Shown here: positions 36,228 to 45,740 of the stretch, one piece after another
Layout of the letters: each line of letters starts with the position of its first letter
Position numbering within the stretch: position 1 is the first letter of the stretch
Origin: GCA-003244245 sp963712995
Lineage (GTDB): Bacteria > Actinomycetota > Actinomycetes > Mycobacteriales > Pseudonocardiaceae
NCBI GenBank assembly: GCA_963712995.1
Contig: CAVQKH010000025.1
Coordinates: 248,001 to 312,000 of the forward strand
DNA: 64,000 bases
Direction of reading: 5' to 3'
Program-made: the position numbers and the translations under genes
The notes under the pieces: model-generated
The model's input: only the letters and a program-made list of their open reading frames with translations
The model's database searches: none
Told to the model about the DNA's origin: nothing

Positions 36228-39200
36228 TTGGCAGTCTCCCGCCCGACCAAGACCTCTGCTGCGAACTACCCTGTATCCCGGCTCCCGGGAGCTCCGGCGC
36301 GGCCGTCATTCGCGAAGATCCGCGAGCCGCTTCAGGTGCCCGACCTGCTGGATCTGCAGCTCCAATCGTTCCAATGGCTCATCGGTGCCGACGAGTGGTA
36401 CCAGCGTCGCATCGAGGCCGGTGAAGAGCAACCCATCGGTGGCCTTGCCGAGGTCCTCGAGGAGATCTCTCCGATCGAGGACTTCTCCGGATCGATGTCG
36501 TTGTCCTTCTCCGACCCTCGCTTCGATGAGGTCAAGGCCTCCGTGGAGGAGTGCCGGGACAAGGACATGACCTACGCGGCTCCGCTGTTCGTCACCGCCG
36601 AGTTCACCAACAACAACACCGGCGAGATCAAGTCTCAGACGGTGTTCATGGGCGACTTCCCGATGATGACCAACAAGGGCACCTTCATCATCAACGGGAC
36701 CGAGCGGGTCGTGGTGTCGCAGCTGGTCCGTTCCCCTGGCGTGTACTTCGACCACGCCGTGGACAAGACCACCGACAAGGACGTCTACAGCGTCAAGATC
36801 ATCCCTAGCCGGGGTGCCTGGCTGGAGTTCGACGTCGACAAGCGCGACACGGTGGGGGTGCGGATCGACCGCAAGCGCCGCCAGCCAGTGACCGTGCTGC
36901 TCAAGGCCCTGGGCTGGACGACCGAGCGGATCGCGGCGCGCTTCGCGCACTCCGAGACGCTGCTGGCCACCCTGGAGAAGGATCACACCGGCGGCCCCGA
37001 TGAGGCGTTGCTGGATATCTACCGCAAGCTGCGCCCGGGTGAGCCGCCCACCAAGGAGAGCGCCCAAGCCCTGTTGGAGAACCTTTTCTTCAAGGTCAAG
37101 CGCTACGACCTGGCCAAGGTCGGCCGCTACAAGGCCAACAAGAAGCTGGGGCTGAGCCTGCCCTACCGCAGCGGAGTGCTCACCGAGGACGACATCGTCA
37201 CCACCATCGACTACCTCGTCCGGCTGCACGCGGGTGAGACGACGATGCCGGTCTCGACGCCTGCCCCCGGCGGAGCGCCCGATGGTGTGGTGCCGGTGGA
37301 GACCGACGACATCGACCACTTCGGCAACCGCCGGTTGCGCACCGTGGGTGAGTTGATCCAGAACCAGATCCGGGTCGGCCTGTCCCGGATGGAACGGGTC
37401 GTCCGCGAGCGGATGACCACCCAGGACGTCGAGGCCATCACGCCGCAGACTCTGATCAACATTCGTCCTGTGGTGGCGGCGATCAAGGAGTTCTTCGGGA
37501 CCTCCCAGCTGTCCCAGTTCATGGACCAGACCAATCCGTTGGCCGGGTTGACCCACAAGCGCCGGCTGTCCGCGCTGGGCCCGGGTGGTCTGTCCCGGGA
37601 GCGGGCCGGCTTCGAGGTCCGCGACGTGCACTCCTCGCACTACGGCCGGATGTGCCCGATCGAGACTCCGGAAGGTCCGAATATCGGGCTCATCGGCTCG
37701 CTGTCCTCCTATGCGCGGGTCAACCCGTTCGGCTTCATCGAGACCCCTTATCGCAAGGTCGTCGACGGTCTGGTCACCGAGCAGATCGATTACCTGACCG
37801 CCGACGAGGAGGACCGGCACGTCATCGCGCAGGCCAACGCGGTGCTGGCCGAGGACGGTCACTTCGCCGAAGACCGGGTACTGGTCCGGCGCAAGGGCGT
37901 CGAGGTGGACTACATCGATCCGTTCGGCGTGGACTACATGGACGTCTCACCCCGGCAGATGGTGTCGGTGGCCACCGCGATGATCCCGTTCGTGGAGCAC
38001 GACGACGCCAACCGGGCCCTGATGGGCGCCAACATGCAGCGCCAGGCGGTGCCGCTGCTGCGCAGCGAGTCCCCGTTGGTCGGCACCGGCATGGAGCTGC
38101 GTGCGGCGGTCGATGCGGGCGATGTGGTGGTGGCCGACAAGGCCGGCGTGGTCGAGGAGCTGTGTGCCGACTACGTCACGGTCATGGCCGACGACGGCAG
38201 CCGCCTGACCTACCGGATGCACAAGTTCCACCGCTCCAACCAGGGCACCTGCACCAACCAGCGGCCCATCGTGGCCGAGGGTGACCGGGTGGAGGCCGGC
38301 CAGGTGATCGCCGATGGGCCGTGCACCGACACCGGTGAGATGGCCCTGGGCAAGAATCTGCTCGTGGCGATCATGCCGTGGGAGGGCCACAACTACGAGG
38401 ACGCCATCATCCTGAGCCAGCGCCTGGTTCAGGATGACGTGCTCACCTCGATCCACATCGACGAGCACGAGATCGACGCCCGGGACACCAAGCTCGGTGC
38501 TGAGGAGATCACCAGGGACATCCCGAACGTCTCCGAAGAGGTGCTGGCGGATCTGGACGAAAGAGGCATCATCCGCATCGGCGCTGAGGTGCAGGCCGGC
38601 GACATCCTGGTCGGCAAGGTGACTCCCAAGGGCGAGACCGAGCTGACCCCCGAGGAGCGGCTGCTGCGTGCCATCTTCGGGGAGAAGGCCCGCGAGGTCC
38701 GCGACACCAGCCTCAAGGTGCCACACGGGGAGACCGGCAAGGTCATCGGGATCCGGGTGTTCTCCCGCGAGGACGACGACGAGCTCTCGCCCGGCGTCAA
38801 CGAGCTGGTCCGGGTCTACGTCGCACAGAAACGTAAGATCCAGGACGGCGACAAGCTCGCCGGTCGGCATGGGAACAAGGGCGTCATCGGCAAGATCCTC
38901 CCGGTGGAGGACATGCCGTTCCTGCCCGACGGCACTCCGGTCGACATCATCCTCAACACTCACGGTGTGCCCCGCCGGATGAACATCGGCCAGATCCTGG
39001 AAACCCATCTGGGCTGGATCGCCAAGAGCGGCTGGCAGATCGACGGTGAGCCGGACTGGGCCTCCCGGCTGCCCGAGGACCTCTGCCAGGCCGAACCGGG
39101 CACCGTGGTGGCCACGCCGGTGTTCGACGGTGCGCAGGAAGAGGAGATCACCGGGTTGCTCGGCTCGACGTTGCCCAACCGGGACGGCGCGCAGATGGTT

Positions 39201-39716
39201 GGCCCGGACGGCAAGGCCCAGCTGTTCGACGGTCGCACCGGTGAGCCTTACCCCTACCCGGTCGCGGTCGGCTACATGTACATCATCAAGCTGCTGCACC
39301 TGGTCGATGACAAGATCCACGCACGGTCGACCGGTCCCTACTCGATGATCACTCAGCAGCCGCTGGGCGGCAAAGCGCAGTTCGGTGGCCAGCGGTTCGG
39401 TGAGATGGAATGTTGGGCGATGCAGGCCTATGGGGCGGCGTACACCCTGCAGGAACTGCTGACGATCAAGTCCGACGATGTACTCGGGCGGGTGAAGGTC
39501 TATGAGGCCATCGTCAAGGGCGAGAACATTCCCGAGCCGGGAATCCCCGAATCGTTCAAGGTATTGCTCAAAGAGCTGCAGTCGCTGTGCCTCAATGTCG
39601 AGGTGCTCTCCAGTGATGGCGCGGCGATCGAGATGCGGGATTCTGACGATGAAGACTTGAGCGGGCGGCTGCCAACCTCGGCATCAACCTGTCCCGTAAT
39701 GAGTCTCCTTCGGTAG
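36228..39716 (+). CDS. rpoB: RNA polymerase beta subunit
   Basis: 1162 residues as read, starting at TTG (as in other actinomycetes) after GGAAGGA. Conserved regions include the rifampicin pocket FGTSQLSQFMDQTNPLAGLTHKRRLSALG with wild-type-like Asp, His and Ser, and GRHGNKG and QRFGEMECWAMQAYGAAYTLQE near the end. The final 20 or so residues depart from the family after DSDDEDL. One missing G near 39659 would restore the expected ERAAANLGINLSRNES ending and a stop at 39733. Because RpoB is essential, a sequence error is more likely than a real mutation, though loss of this tail might be tolerated. Confidence 0.95.
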   Translation: MAVSRPTKTSAANYPVSRLPGAPARPSFAKIREPLQVPDLLDLQLQSFQWLIGADEWYQRRIEAGEEQPIGGLAEVLEEISPIEDFSGSMSLSFSDPRFDEVKASVEECRDKDMTYAAPLFVTAEFTNNNTGEIKSQTVFMGDFPMMTNKGTFIINGTERVVVSQLVRSPGVYFDHAVDKTTDKDVYSVKIIPSRGAWLEFDVDKRDTVGVRIDRKRRQPVTVLLKALGWTTERIAARFAHSETLLATLEKDHTGGPDEALLDIYRKLRPGEPPTKESAQALLENLFFKVKRYDLAKVGRYKANKKLGLSLPYRSGVLTEDDIVTTIDYLVRLHAGETTMPVSTPAPGGAPDGVVPVETDDIDHFGNRRLRTVGELIQNQIRVGLSRMERVVRERMTTQDVEAITPQTLINIRPVVAAIKEFFGTSQLSQFMDQTNPLAGLTHKRRLSALGPGGLSRERAGFEVRDVHSSHYGRMCPIETPEGPNIGLIGSLSSYARVNPFGFIETPYRKVVDGLVTEQIDYLTADEEDRHVIAQANAVLAEDGHFAEDRVLVRRKGVEVDYIDPFGVDYMDVSPRQMVSVATAMIPFVEHDDANRALMGANMQRQAVPLLRSESPLVGTGMELRAAVDAGDVVVADKAGVVEELCADYVTVMADDGSRLTYRMHKFHRSNQGTCTNQRPIVAEGDRVEAGQVIADGPCTDTGEMALGKNLLVAIMPWEGHNYEDAIILSQRLVQDDVLTSIHIDEHEIDARDTKLGAEEITRDIPNVSEEVLADLDERGIIRIGAEVQAGDILVGKVTPKGETELTPEERLLRAIFGEKAREVRDTSLKVPHGETGKVIGIRVFSREDDDELSPGVNELVRVYVAQKRKIQDGDKLAGRHGNKGVIGKILPVEDMPFLPDGTPVDIILNTHGVPRRMNIGQILETHLGWIAKSGWQIDGEPDWASRLPEDLCQAEPGTVVATPVFDGAQEEEITGLLGSTLPNRDGAQMVGPDGKAQLFDGRTGEPYPYPVAVGYMYIIKLLHLVDDKIHARSTGPYSMITQQPLGGKAQFGGQRFGEMECWAMQAYGAAYTLQELLTIKSDDVLGRVKVYEAIVKGENIPEPGIPESFKVLLKELQSLCLNVEVLSSDGAAIEMRDSDDEDLSGRLPTSASTCPVMSLLR

Positions 39717-39749
39717 ATGACGTCGTGCAATAACGGCTCCACAGACTGT

Positions 39750-39792
39750 GGTCGGCACGGGGGTGGTCCTCCCGCCCACCCTCGTGCCGACC
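39750..39792 (+). terminator. Strong hairpin between rpoB and rpoC
   Basis: Arms 39750-39766 and 39776-39792 pair over 17 positions with one G-U, around a 9-base loop; the stem begins GGTCGGCACG. It lies just downstream of rpoB in a 164-base spacer. No T run follows, so partial attenuation or RNA processing is as plausible as full termination. Confidence 0.65.
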
Positions 39793-39802
39793 GCACCAGA
39801 AC

Positions 39803-39885
39803 AACAACACAGGGTTTGAACAACGCAGGGTTTGAAAAACCACAATAGGATTTGAACAACACCGGGTTTGAACAACACAGGGGAG
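39803..39885 (+). repeat. 16-base direct-repeat array before rpoC
   Basis: Units of AACAACACAGGGTTTG: copies at 39803-39818, 39819-39834, 39855-39870 and a partial at 39871-39885, with a diverged longer unit at 39835-39854. The last unit runs into the rpoC ribosome site. The array is AT-rich compared with its surroundings. Confidence 0.85.
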
Positions 39886-39897
39886 AAGGAACCAGAC

Positions 39898-42800
39898 GTG
39901 CTCGACGTCAACTTCTTCGACGAGCTCCGCATCGGCCTCGCGACCGCAGAGGACATCCGTCAGTGGTCCTTCGGTGAGGTCAAGAAGCCGGAGACCATCA
40001 ACTACCGCACGCTCAAGCCGGAGAAGGACGGGCTTTTCTGCGAGAAAATCTTCGGTCCCACCCGGGACTGGGAGTGTTACTGCGGCAAATACAAGCGTGT
40101 CCGCTTCAAGGGCATCATCTGCGAGCGTTGCGGTGTCGAGGTCACTCGAGCCAAAGTGCGCCGTGAGCGGATGGGGCACATCGAGTTGGCCGCGCCAGTG
40201 ACCCATATCTGGTACTTCAAGGGTGTCCCGAGTCGGCTGGGTTACCTGCTCGACCTGGCTCCCAAGGACCTTGAGAAGATCATTTACTTCGCTGCCTACG
40301 CCATCACGGCGGTGAACACCGAGGAACGGCACAACGACCTCTCCACCTTGGAGAGCGAGATCGGTGTCCAGCGCAAACGGCTTGAGGACCGCCGCGACGC
40401 CGACATCGAGGCACGCGCGCAGAAGCTCGAAGCCGACCTTGCCGAGCTGGAGGCCGAAGGCGCCAAGAGTGATGTGCGGCGCAAGGTCAAAGAAGGCGGC
40501 GAGCGCGAGATGCGCCAGCTGCGCGACCGCGCTCAGCGCGAGGTCGACCGGCTCGATGAGATCTGGGAGACCTTCACCAAACTGGAGGTCGGCCAGCTCA
40601 TCGTGGATGAGCTGCTCTACCGGGAGATCTATGACCGCTACGGTGACTACTTCACCGGCGCTATGGGTGCCGAGGCGATCCAGAAACTGATGGAGAACTT
40701 CGACATCGACGCCGAGTCGGAGAACCTGCGCGAGACCATCCGCACCGGCAAAGGCCAGAAGAAACTGCGGGCACTCAAGCGCCTCAAGGTCGTCGCGGCG
40801 TTCCAGGTCACCCGGAACAATCCGATGGGCATGGTGCTGGACTGCGTTCCGGTGATTCCCCCGGACCTGCGGCCGATGGTGCAGCTCGATGGTGGCCGGT
40901 TCGCCACCTCGGACCTCAACGACCTCTACCGCCGGGTAATCAACCGGAACAACCGGCTCAAGCGACTCATCGATCTCGGTGCTCCCGAGATCATCGTCAA
41001 CAATGAGAAGCGGATGCTGCAGGAGGCCGTCGACGCGCTGTTCGACAACGGTCGCCGCGGCCGCCCGGTGACGGGCCCCGGAAACCGCCCGCTGAAATCG
41101 CTTTCCGATCTGCTCAAGGGCAAGCAGGGCCGGTTCCGGCAGAACCTGCTCGGCAAGCGGGTCGACTACTCCGGCCGCTCGGTGATCGTGGTCGGCCCAC
41201 AGCTCAAACTGCACCAGTGTGGCCTGCCCAAGCAGATGGCGCTGGAGCTGTTCAAGCCGTTCGTGATGAAGCGCCTGGTGGATCTCAACCATGCGCAGAA
41301 CATCAAGTCGGCCAAGCGGATGGTGGAGCGCCAGCGCCCGCAGGTGTGGGACGTGCTGGAGGAGGTCATCACCGAACACCCGGTGCTGCTCAACCGGGCG
41401 CCGACCCTGCACCGCCTGGGTATTCAAGCGTTCGAACCCCAACTGGTCGAGGGCAAGGCGATCCAGCTGCACCCGCTGGTCTGCGAGGCGTTCAACGCCG
41501 ACTTCGACGGTGACCAGATGGCGGTGCACCTGCCGCTGTCCGCCGAGGCGCAGGCCGAGGCCCGGGTGCTGATGCTTTCCAGCAACAACATCCTCTCGCC
41601 CGCCTCGGGTCGTCCGCTGGCCATGCCCCGGCTGGACATGGTCACCGGGTTGTACCACCTCACCAAGCTCCGCGAGGGTGACACGGGCGAGGGTCGCTCG
41701 TTCTCCTCACCCGCCGAGGCGTTGATGGCACTGGATCGCGGCACGATCGCCTTGCAGGCCAAGATCCGGATTCGGCTACGGAATGTGGTCCCGCCGGCCG
41801 ATGAGCAGGCCCGGCTACGGGAGACCCAGGGATGGGAACCGGGAGCAGCGTGGATCGCGGACACCACCGTGGGCCGGGTGTTGTTCAACGAGTTGCTGCC
41901 CGAGGACTACCCCTACGTCAACGACATCCTGCCCAAGAAACGCCAGGCGGCGATCGTCAACGACCTCGCTGAGCGCTACCCGATGGTGGCTGTCGCCCAG
42001 ACGCTGGACAAGCTCAAGGACGCCGGTTTCCACTGGGCCACCCGCTCGGGGGTGACGCTGTCCAGCTCCGATGTGGTGGTCCCTGCCGCCAAGCAGGAGA
42101 TCCTCGATCAGTACGAGGCCAGGGCCGACCAGGTGGAGAAGCGCTACCAGCGTGGTGTGCTCTCGCACGACGAGCGCAACGGCGAGCTGGTGAAGATCTG
42201 GTCGCAGGCCACCGACGAGGTCGCCAAGGCGATGGAGGCCAACTTCCCCGAGGACAACCCGGTCTTCACGATCGTGTCCTCCGGGGCGGCCGGGAACATG
42301 ACGCAGGTCCGGTCCCTGGCTGGGATGCGGGGCCTGGTCTCCAACCCCAAAGGCGAGTACATCCCGCGGCCGATCAAGCACAACTTCCGTGAGGGCTTGT
42401 CCGTGCTGGAGTACTTCATCGCCACGCACGGCGCTCGCAAGGGGTTGGCCGACACCGCGTTGCGCACCGCCGACTCCGGGTACCTGACTCGGCGCCTGGT
42501 GGACGTCTCGCAGGACGTCATCGTGCGGGAGCACGACTGCGGCACCGAGCGCGGGATCCAGATGCCGGTCGCCGAAAGCGGTTCGGAGGGGCGGTCGGGC
42601 CGGCACCGTTACGTGCAGACCAGCGTGTACGCCCGGTGCACCGCCGAGGAAGTCATGGACGATGCCGGCTCGGTGATTCTGCCTCGGGGTGCGGATCTGG
42701 GCGATCCCGCGATCGACTCCCTGGTGGCCGCGGGTGTCCAGCGGGTCAAGGTTCGCTCGGTGCTGACCTGTGAGTCCGCCAGCGGGGTGTGCGCGATGTG

Positions 42801-43824
42801 TTACGGCCGGTCCATGGCCACCGGCAAGCTCGTCGACGTGGGCGAGGCGGTTGGCATCGTGGCCGCGCAGTCCATCGGTGAGCCGGGCACGCAGCTGACC
42901 ATGCGTACCTTCCACCAGGGCGGGATCGCTGGTGAGGACATCACCACCGGTCTGCCCCGGGTGCAGGAGCTTTTCGAGGCCCGGGTGCCCAAGGGCATGG
43001 CTCCGATCGCCGATTCCGACGGCCGGGTGCACGTCGAGGACGGCGACAAGTTCTGGAAGATCACCATTATTCCGGACGACGGTAGTGACGAGATCGTCTA
43101 CGAGAAGCTGTCCAAGCGGCAGCGACTCGCGGTGATCAGCGTGGATGGCACTGAGCGGCCGCTGGCCGACGAAGACCACGTCACTGTCGGGCAGAAGCTG
43201 CTCGAGGGTGTGGTGGACCCGCACGAGGTGCTCCGGGTGATGGGGCCACGGGAGGTGCAACTGCATCTGGTCCGCGAGGTCCAGCAGGTGTACCGGTCCC
43301 AAGGTGTGGACATCCACGACAAGCACATCGAGGTCATCGTCCGGCAGATGCTGCGCCGGGTGACGATCATCGAGTCGGGTGCTACCGAGTTCCTGCCCGG
43401 TGGGCTGGCCGAGCGCGGCGAGTTCGAGTCGGAGAACCGCCGGGTGGTGTCGGAGGGAAATGAGCCCGCTTCAGGCAGGCCGGTCCTGATGGGAATCACC
43501 AAGGCCTCGCTGGCCACCGAGTCGTGGCTGTCCGCGGCGTCGTTCCAGGAGACCACCAAGATCCTCACCGACGCCGCGATCCAGGGCAAGAGCGACAAGC
43601 TGCTGGGCCTGAAGGAGAATGTGATCATCGGCAAGTTGATCCCGGCTGGTACCGGGATCAACCGGTACCGCAACATCGAGGTGCAGCCCACCGAGGAGGC
43701 CCGGGCCGCGGCCTACGCGATCCCGTCCTACGACGATGGCTACTACACCCCCGATGTGTTCGGCGCCGGCACCGGAGCAGCCGTCCCACTGGACGACTAC
43801 GATTTCGGTCGCGATTTCCGCTGA
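39898..43824 (+). CDS. rpoC: RNA polymerase beta-prime subunit
   Basis: 1308 residues from a GTG preceded by GGGAGAAGGA; an in-frame upstream ATG at 39868 lies in the repeat array and was not used. The N-terminal zinc site reads CYCGKYKRVRFKGIICERCGVE. The catalytic NADFDGDQMAVH loop and the bridge-helix and trigger-loop region (PKGEYIPRPIKHNF, GEPGTQLTMRTFHQGG) are present. The frame is complete to DYDFGRDFR. It forms the catalytic core with the rpoB product. A 16-base-pair terminator follows. Confidence 0.98.
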   Translation: MLDVNFFDELRIGLATAEDIRQWSFGEVKKPETINYRTLKPEKDGLFCEKIFGPTRDWECYCGKYKRVRFKGIICERCGVEVTRAKVRRERMGHIELAAPVTHIWYFKGVPSRLGYLLDLAPKDLEKIIYFAAYAITAVNTEERHNDLSTLESEIGVQRKRLEDRRDADIEARAQKLEADLAELEAEGAKSDVRRKVKEGGEREMRQLRDRAQREVDRLDEIWETFTKLEVGQLIVDELLYREIYDRYGDYFTGAMGAEAIQKLMENFDIDAESENLRETIRTGKGQKKLRALKRLKVVAAFQVTRNNPMGMVLDCVPVIPPDLRPMVQLDGGRFATSDLNDLYRRVINRNNRLKRLIDLGAPEIIVNNEKRMLQEAVDALFDNGRRGRPVTGPGNRPLKSLSDLLKGKQGRFRQNLLGKRVDYSGRSVIVVGPQLKLHQCGLPKQMALELFKPFVMKRLVDLNHAQNIKSAKRMVERQRPQVWDVLEEVITEHPVLLNRAPTLHRLGIQAFEPQLVEGKAIQLHPLVCEAFNADFDGDQMAVHLPLSAEAQAEARVLMLSSNNILSPASGRPLAMPRLDMVTGLYHLTKLREGDTGEGRSFSSPAEALMALDRGTIALQAKIRIRLRNVVPPADEQARLRETQGWEPGAAWIADTTVGRVLFNELLPEDYPYVNDILPKKRQAAIVNDLAERYPMVAVAQTLDKLKDAGFHWATRSGVTLSSSDVVVPAAKQEILDQYEARADQVEKRYQRGVLSHDERNGELVKIWSQATDEVAKAMEANFPEDNPVFTIVSSGAAGNMTQVRSLAGMRGLVSNPKGEYIPRPIKHNFREGLSVLEYFIATHGARKGLADTALRTADSGYLTRRLVDVSQDVIVREHDCGTERGIQMPVAESGSEGRSGRHRYVQTSVYARCTAEEVMDDAGSVILPRGADLGDPAIDSLVAAGVQRVKVRSVLTCESASGVCAMCYGRSMATGKLVDVGEAVGIVAAQSIGEPGTQLTMRTFHQGGIAGEDITTGLPRVQELFEARVPKGMAPIADSDGRVHVEDGDKFWKITIIPDDGSDEIVYEKLSKRQRLAVISVDGTERPLADEDHVTVGQKLLEGVVDPHEVLRVMGPREVQLHLVREVQQVYRSQGVDIHDKHIEVIVRQMLRRVTIIESGATEFLPGGLAERGEFESENRRVVSEGNEPASGRPVLMGITKASLATESWLSAASFQETTKILTDAAIQGKSDKLLGLKENVIIGKLIPAGTGINRYRNIEVQPTEEARAAAYAIPSYDDGYYTPDVFGAGTGAAVPLDDYDFGRDFR

Positions 43825-43829
43825 CCCAA

Positions 43830-43866
43830 CCCCGGTTGGTGGCTCTTCACGAGCCACCAACCGGGG
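43830..43866. terminator. Terminator hairpin after rpoC, shared with the convergent gene
   Basis: Perfect 16-base-pair stem (CCCCGGTTGGTGGCTC and its complement) around the loop TTCAC, five bases after the rpoC stop. The stop codon of the convergent racemase gene lies within it, so it can act for both strands. It lacks a clear T run. Confidence 0.8.
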
Positions 43867-44959
43867 TGATGTCCCAGTCGGCGAGTACCTCGGCGGTGTC
43901 GGCGCCGGGGTGGGGTGGTGGTGCCGGGTGGGTCGGCGCGGTGCGCGAGAAGCGTGGTGCGGGGGCGGCTTGGGGTACTCCGCCAAGCTCGATGATGGTG
44001 CCGCGGGCCGCGATATGCGGGTGGGTGGCCACCTCGGCGAAGGACAGCACCGGTGTTACGCAGGCGTCGGTGCCTTCGAACACAGCCACCCACTCGTCGC
44101 GGCTGCGGGTGCTGAATGCCTCGGTGAACCGCTGGCGCAATACCGGCCACCCCGCCGGGTCGGACTGCTCGGGCAGTCCCGCCTCGGTGAGTCTGAGGCC
44201 AGCCAGCAGCGCGGCATAGAAGTGCGGTTCCAGCGCTCCGACGGCGACGTAACGACCGTCTGAGCAGGCGTAGGTGTCATAGAACGGCGCGCCGGAGTCG
44301 AGGAGGTTCACGCCGCGCTGATCGCTCCAGGACCCGCCGGCGCGCAGCGACCAGAACATCTGGGCCAGCACACTGACCCCGTCCACCATGGCGGCGTCGA
44401 TGACCTGACCGTGACCGGAGCGCTCGCGCTCCCACAGCGCGGCCAGCACTCCCATCACGAGAAACATCGAGCCGCCGCCGAAGTCGGCGACCAGGTTCAG
44501 TGGCGGTACCGGCCTGGCCCCTGCGGGACCGATCGCGTGCAGCACGCCCGACAGCGCGATGTAGTTGATGTCGTGTCCGGCGCGCTGCGCCAGCGGCCCG
44601 TCCTGCCCCCATCCCGTCATCCGCGCGTACACCAGCCGCGGATTGCGGGCCTGGCAGTCGGCCGGACCGACACCCAATCGCTCGGTGTTGCCGGGACGCA
44701 AACCCTCGATCACCACGTCGGCCCGCTCCACCAGACGTAGCATGGTCTCCCGGTCGGAGGGGTCCCTCAGATCGAGCATGATCGAGCGCCGACCGCGTAG
44801 CAGCTGGTCCGCCGCACCTGGGTCGGGCTCCCGACCACCGGTGGGCCGTTCCACCCGAACCACGTCGGCGCCCAGATCCGCCAGCAACATGGCCGCATGC
44901 GGCCCAGGCCCGATCCCCGCCAGCTCAACCACCCGCAACCCCACCAACGGTCCCACCAC
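43847..44959 (-). CDS. Alpha-methylacyl-CoA racemase family (class III CoA-transferase fold)
   Basis: 370 residues from GTG. Catalytic residues align with mycobacterial MCR at a constant offset of three: His129 (AGHDINY), Asp159 (VADFGGGS) and Glu244 (ALEPHFY). This supports a racemase of 2-methylacyl-CoA rather than a CoA-transferase, which would use a different Asp. Such enzymes let branched-chain or sterol side-chain acyl-CoAs enter beta-oxidation, which would suit lipid imported by the mce system; that connection is inference. It is convergent with rpoC and divergent from rpsL. Confidence 0.88.
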   Translation of the reverse strand: MVGPLVGLRVVELAGIGPGPHAAMLLADLGADVVRVERPTGGREPDPGAADQLLRGRRSIMLDLRDPSDRETMLRLVERADVVIEGLRPGNTERLGVGPADCQARNPRLVYARMTGWGQDGPLAQRAGHDINYIALSGVLHAIGPAGARPVPPLNLVADFGGGSMFLVMGVLAALWERERSGHGQVIDAAMVDGVSVLAQMFWSLRAGGSWSDQRGVNLLDSGAPFYDTYACSDGRYVAVGALEPHFYAALLAGLRLTEAGLPEQSDPAGWPVLRQRFTEAFSTRSRDEWVAVFEGTDACVTPVLSFAEVATHPHIAARGTIIELGGVPQAAPAPRFSRTAPTHPAPPPHPGADTAEVLADWDITPVGGS

Positions 44960-45365
44960 TGGCTGTCTCCTCCCGCCTCCATTCAGCCCGCTGAATGCGG
45001 TGCGTGACGGTGCTCATTCTGACCCCGTTTTGACCCTTGGTGAATCGACCGGGTATCCTGGCGTTCGGGCCCGACCGATGGTCGGGACGCTCTGTATGCC
45101 TGTCGGCAGTGTGCCGCTGGTGGTGTGGGTCGTGCAGGACCTCCACTTCCGGTATTTGGCGCCAGTGCCGCCCAGTTCCCGTCGGGTTCTGCCCGACCAA
45201 GCGGCTGGGTTCACAGCGACACGCCCGACCGCGGGATACGGAGTGACCGGCCGTGCAGTGCATCGGCGGCCGGGCAGCACCAGGTAAACGCAGCACTCAG
45301 CCACCAGCACCACAGAGCAACAGCCCAACCGCCGGCAAGCGCGTCAAGACGAAGAAAGCTGGTCC
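44960..45365 (+). promoter_or_regulatory. Divergent region with the rpsL promoter
   Basis: TTGACC (45030-45035), 18 bases and TATCCT (45054-45059) make a good promoter for the str operon, with a leader of about 300 bases. A compact palindrome CATTCAGCCCGCTGAATG lies at 44980-44997, close to the racemase start; it resembles the arms of the repeat at 22583-22643 and could be an operator or a small repeat element. Confidence 0.6.
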
Positions 45366-45740
45366 ATGCCTACCATCCAGCAGCTGGTCCGCAAGGGCCG
45401 CGAGGACAAGCTCGCGAAGACCAAGACTGCAGCGCTGAAGGGGAGCCCGCAGCGGCGCGGAGTGTGCACCCGCGTCTACACGACGACCCCGAAGAAGCCG
45501 AACTCGGCGCTGCGCAAGGTCGCCAGGGTCCGTCTGACCAGTCAGGTCGAGGTGACGGCGTACATCCCGGGTGAGGGCCACAACCTCCAAGAGCACTCCA
45601 TCGTCCTGGTGCGTGGTGGTCGGGTGAAGGACCTGCCCGGCGTCCGTTACAAAATAATTCGCGGGTCGCTGGATACTCAGGGTGTGAAGGGCCGTAAGCA
45701 GGCCCGCAGCCGTTACGGTGCGAAGAAGGAGAAAGGCTGA
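45366..45740 (+). CDS. rpsL: 30S ribosomal protein S12
   Basis: 124 residues, complete. TPKKPNSALRKVARV and GGRVKDLPGVRYKIIRG include the two lysines (43 and 88 in other bacteria) whose change gives streptomycin resistance; both are wild type here. S12 controls decoding at the A site. First gene of the str operon; its stop overlaps the rpsG start (TGATG). Confidence 0.98.
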   Translation: MPTIQQLVRKGREDKLAKTKTAALKGSPQRRGVCTRVYTTTPKKPNSALRKVARVRLTSQVEVTAYIPGEGHNLQEHSIVLVRGGRVKDLPGVRYKIIRGSLDTQGVKGRKQARSRYGAKKEKG

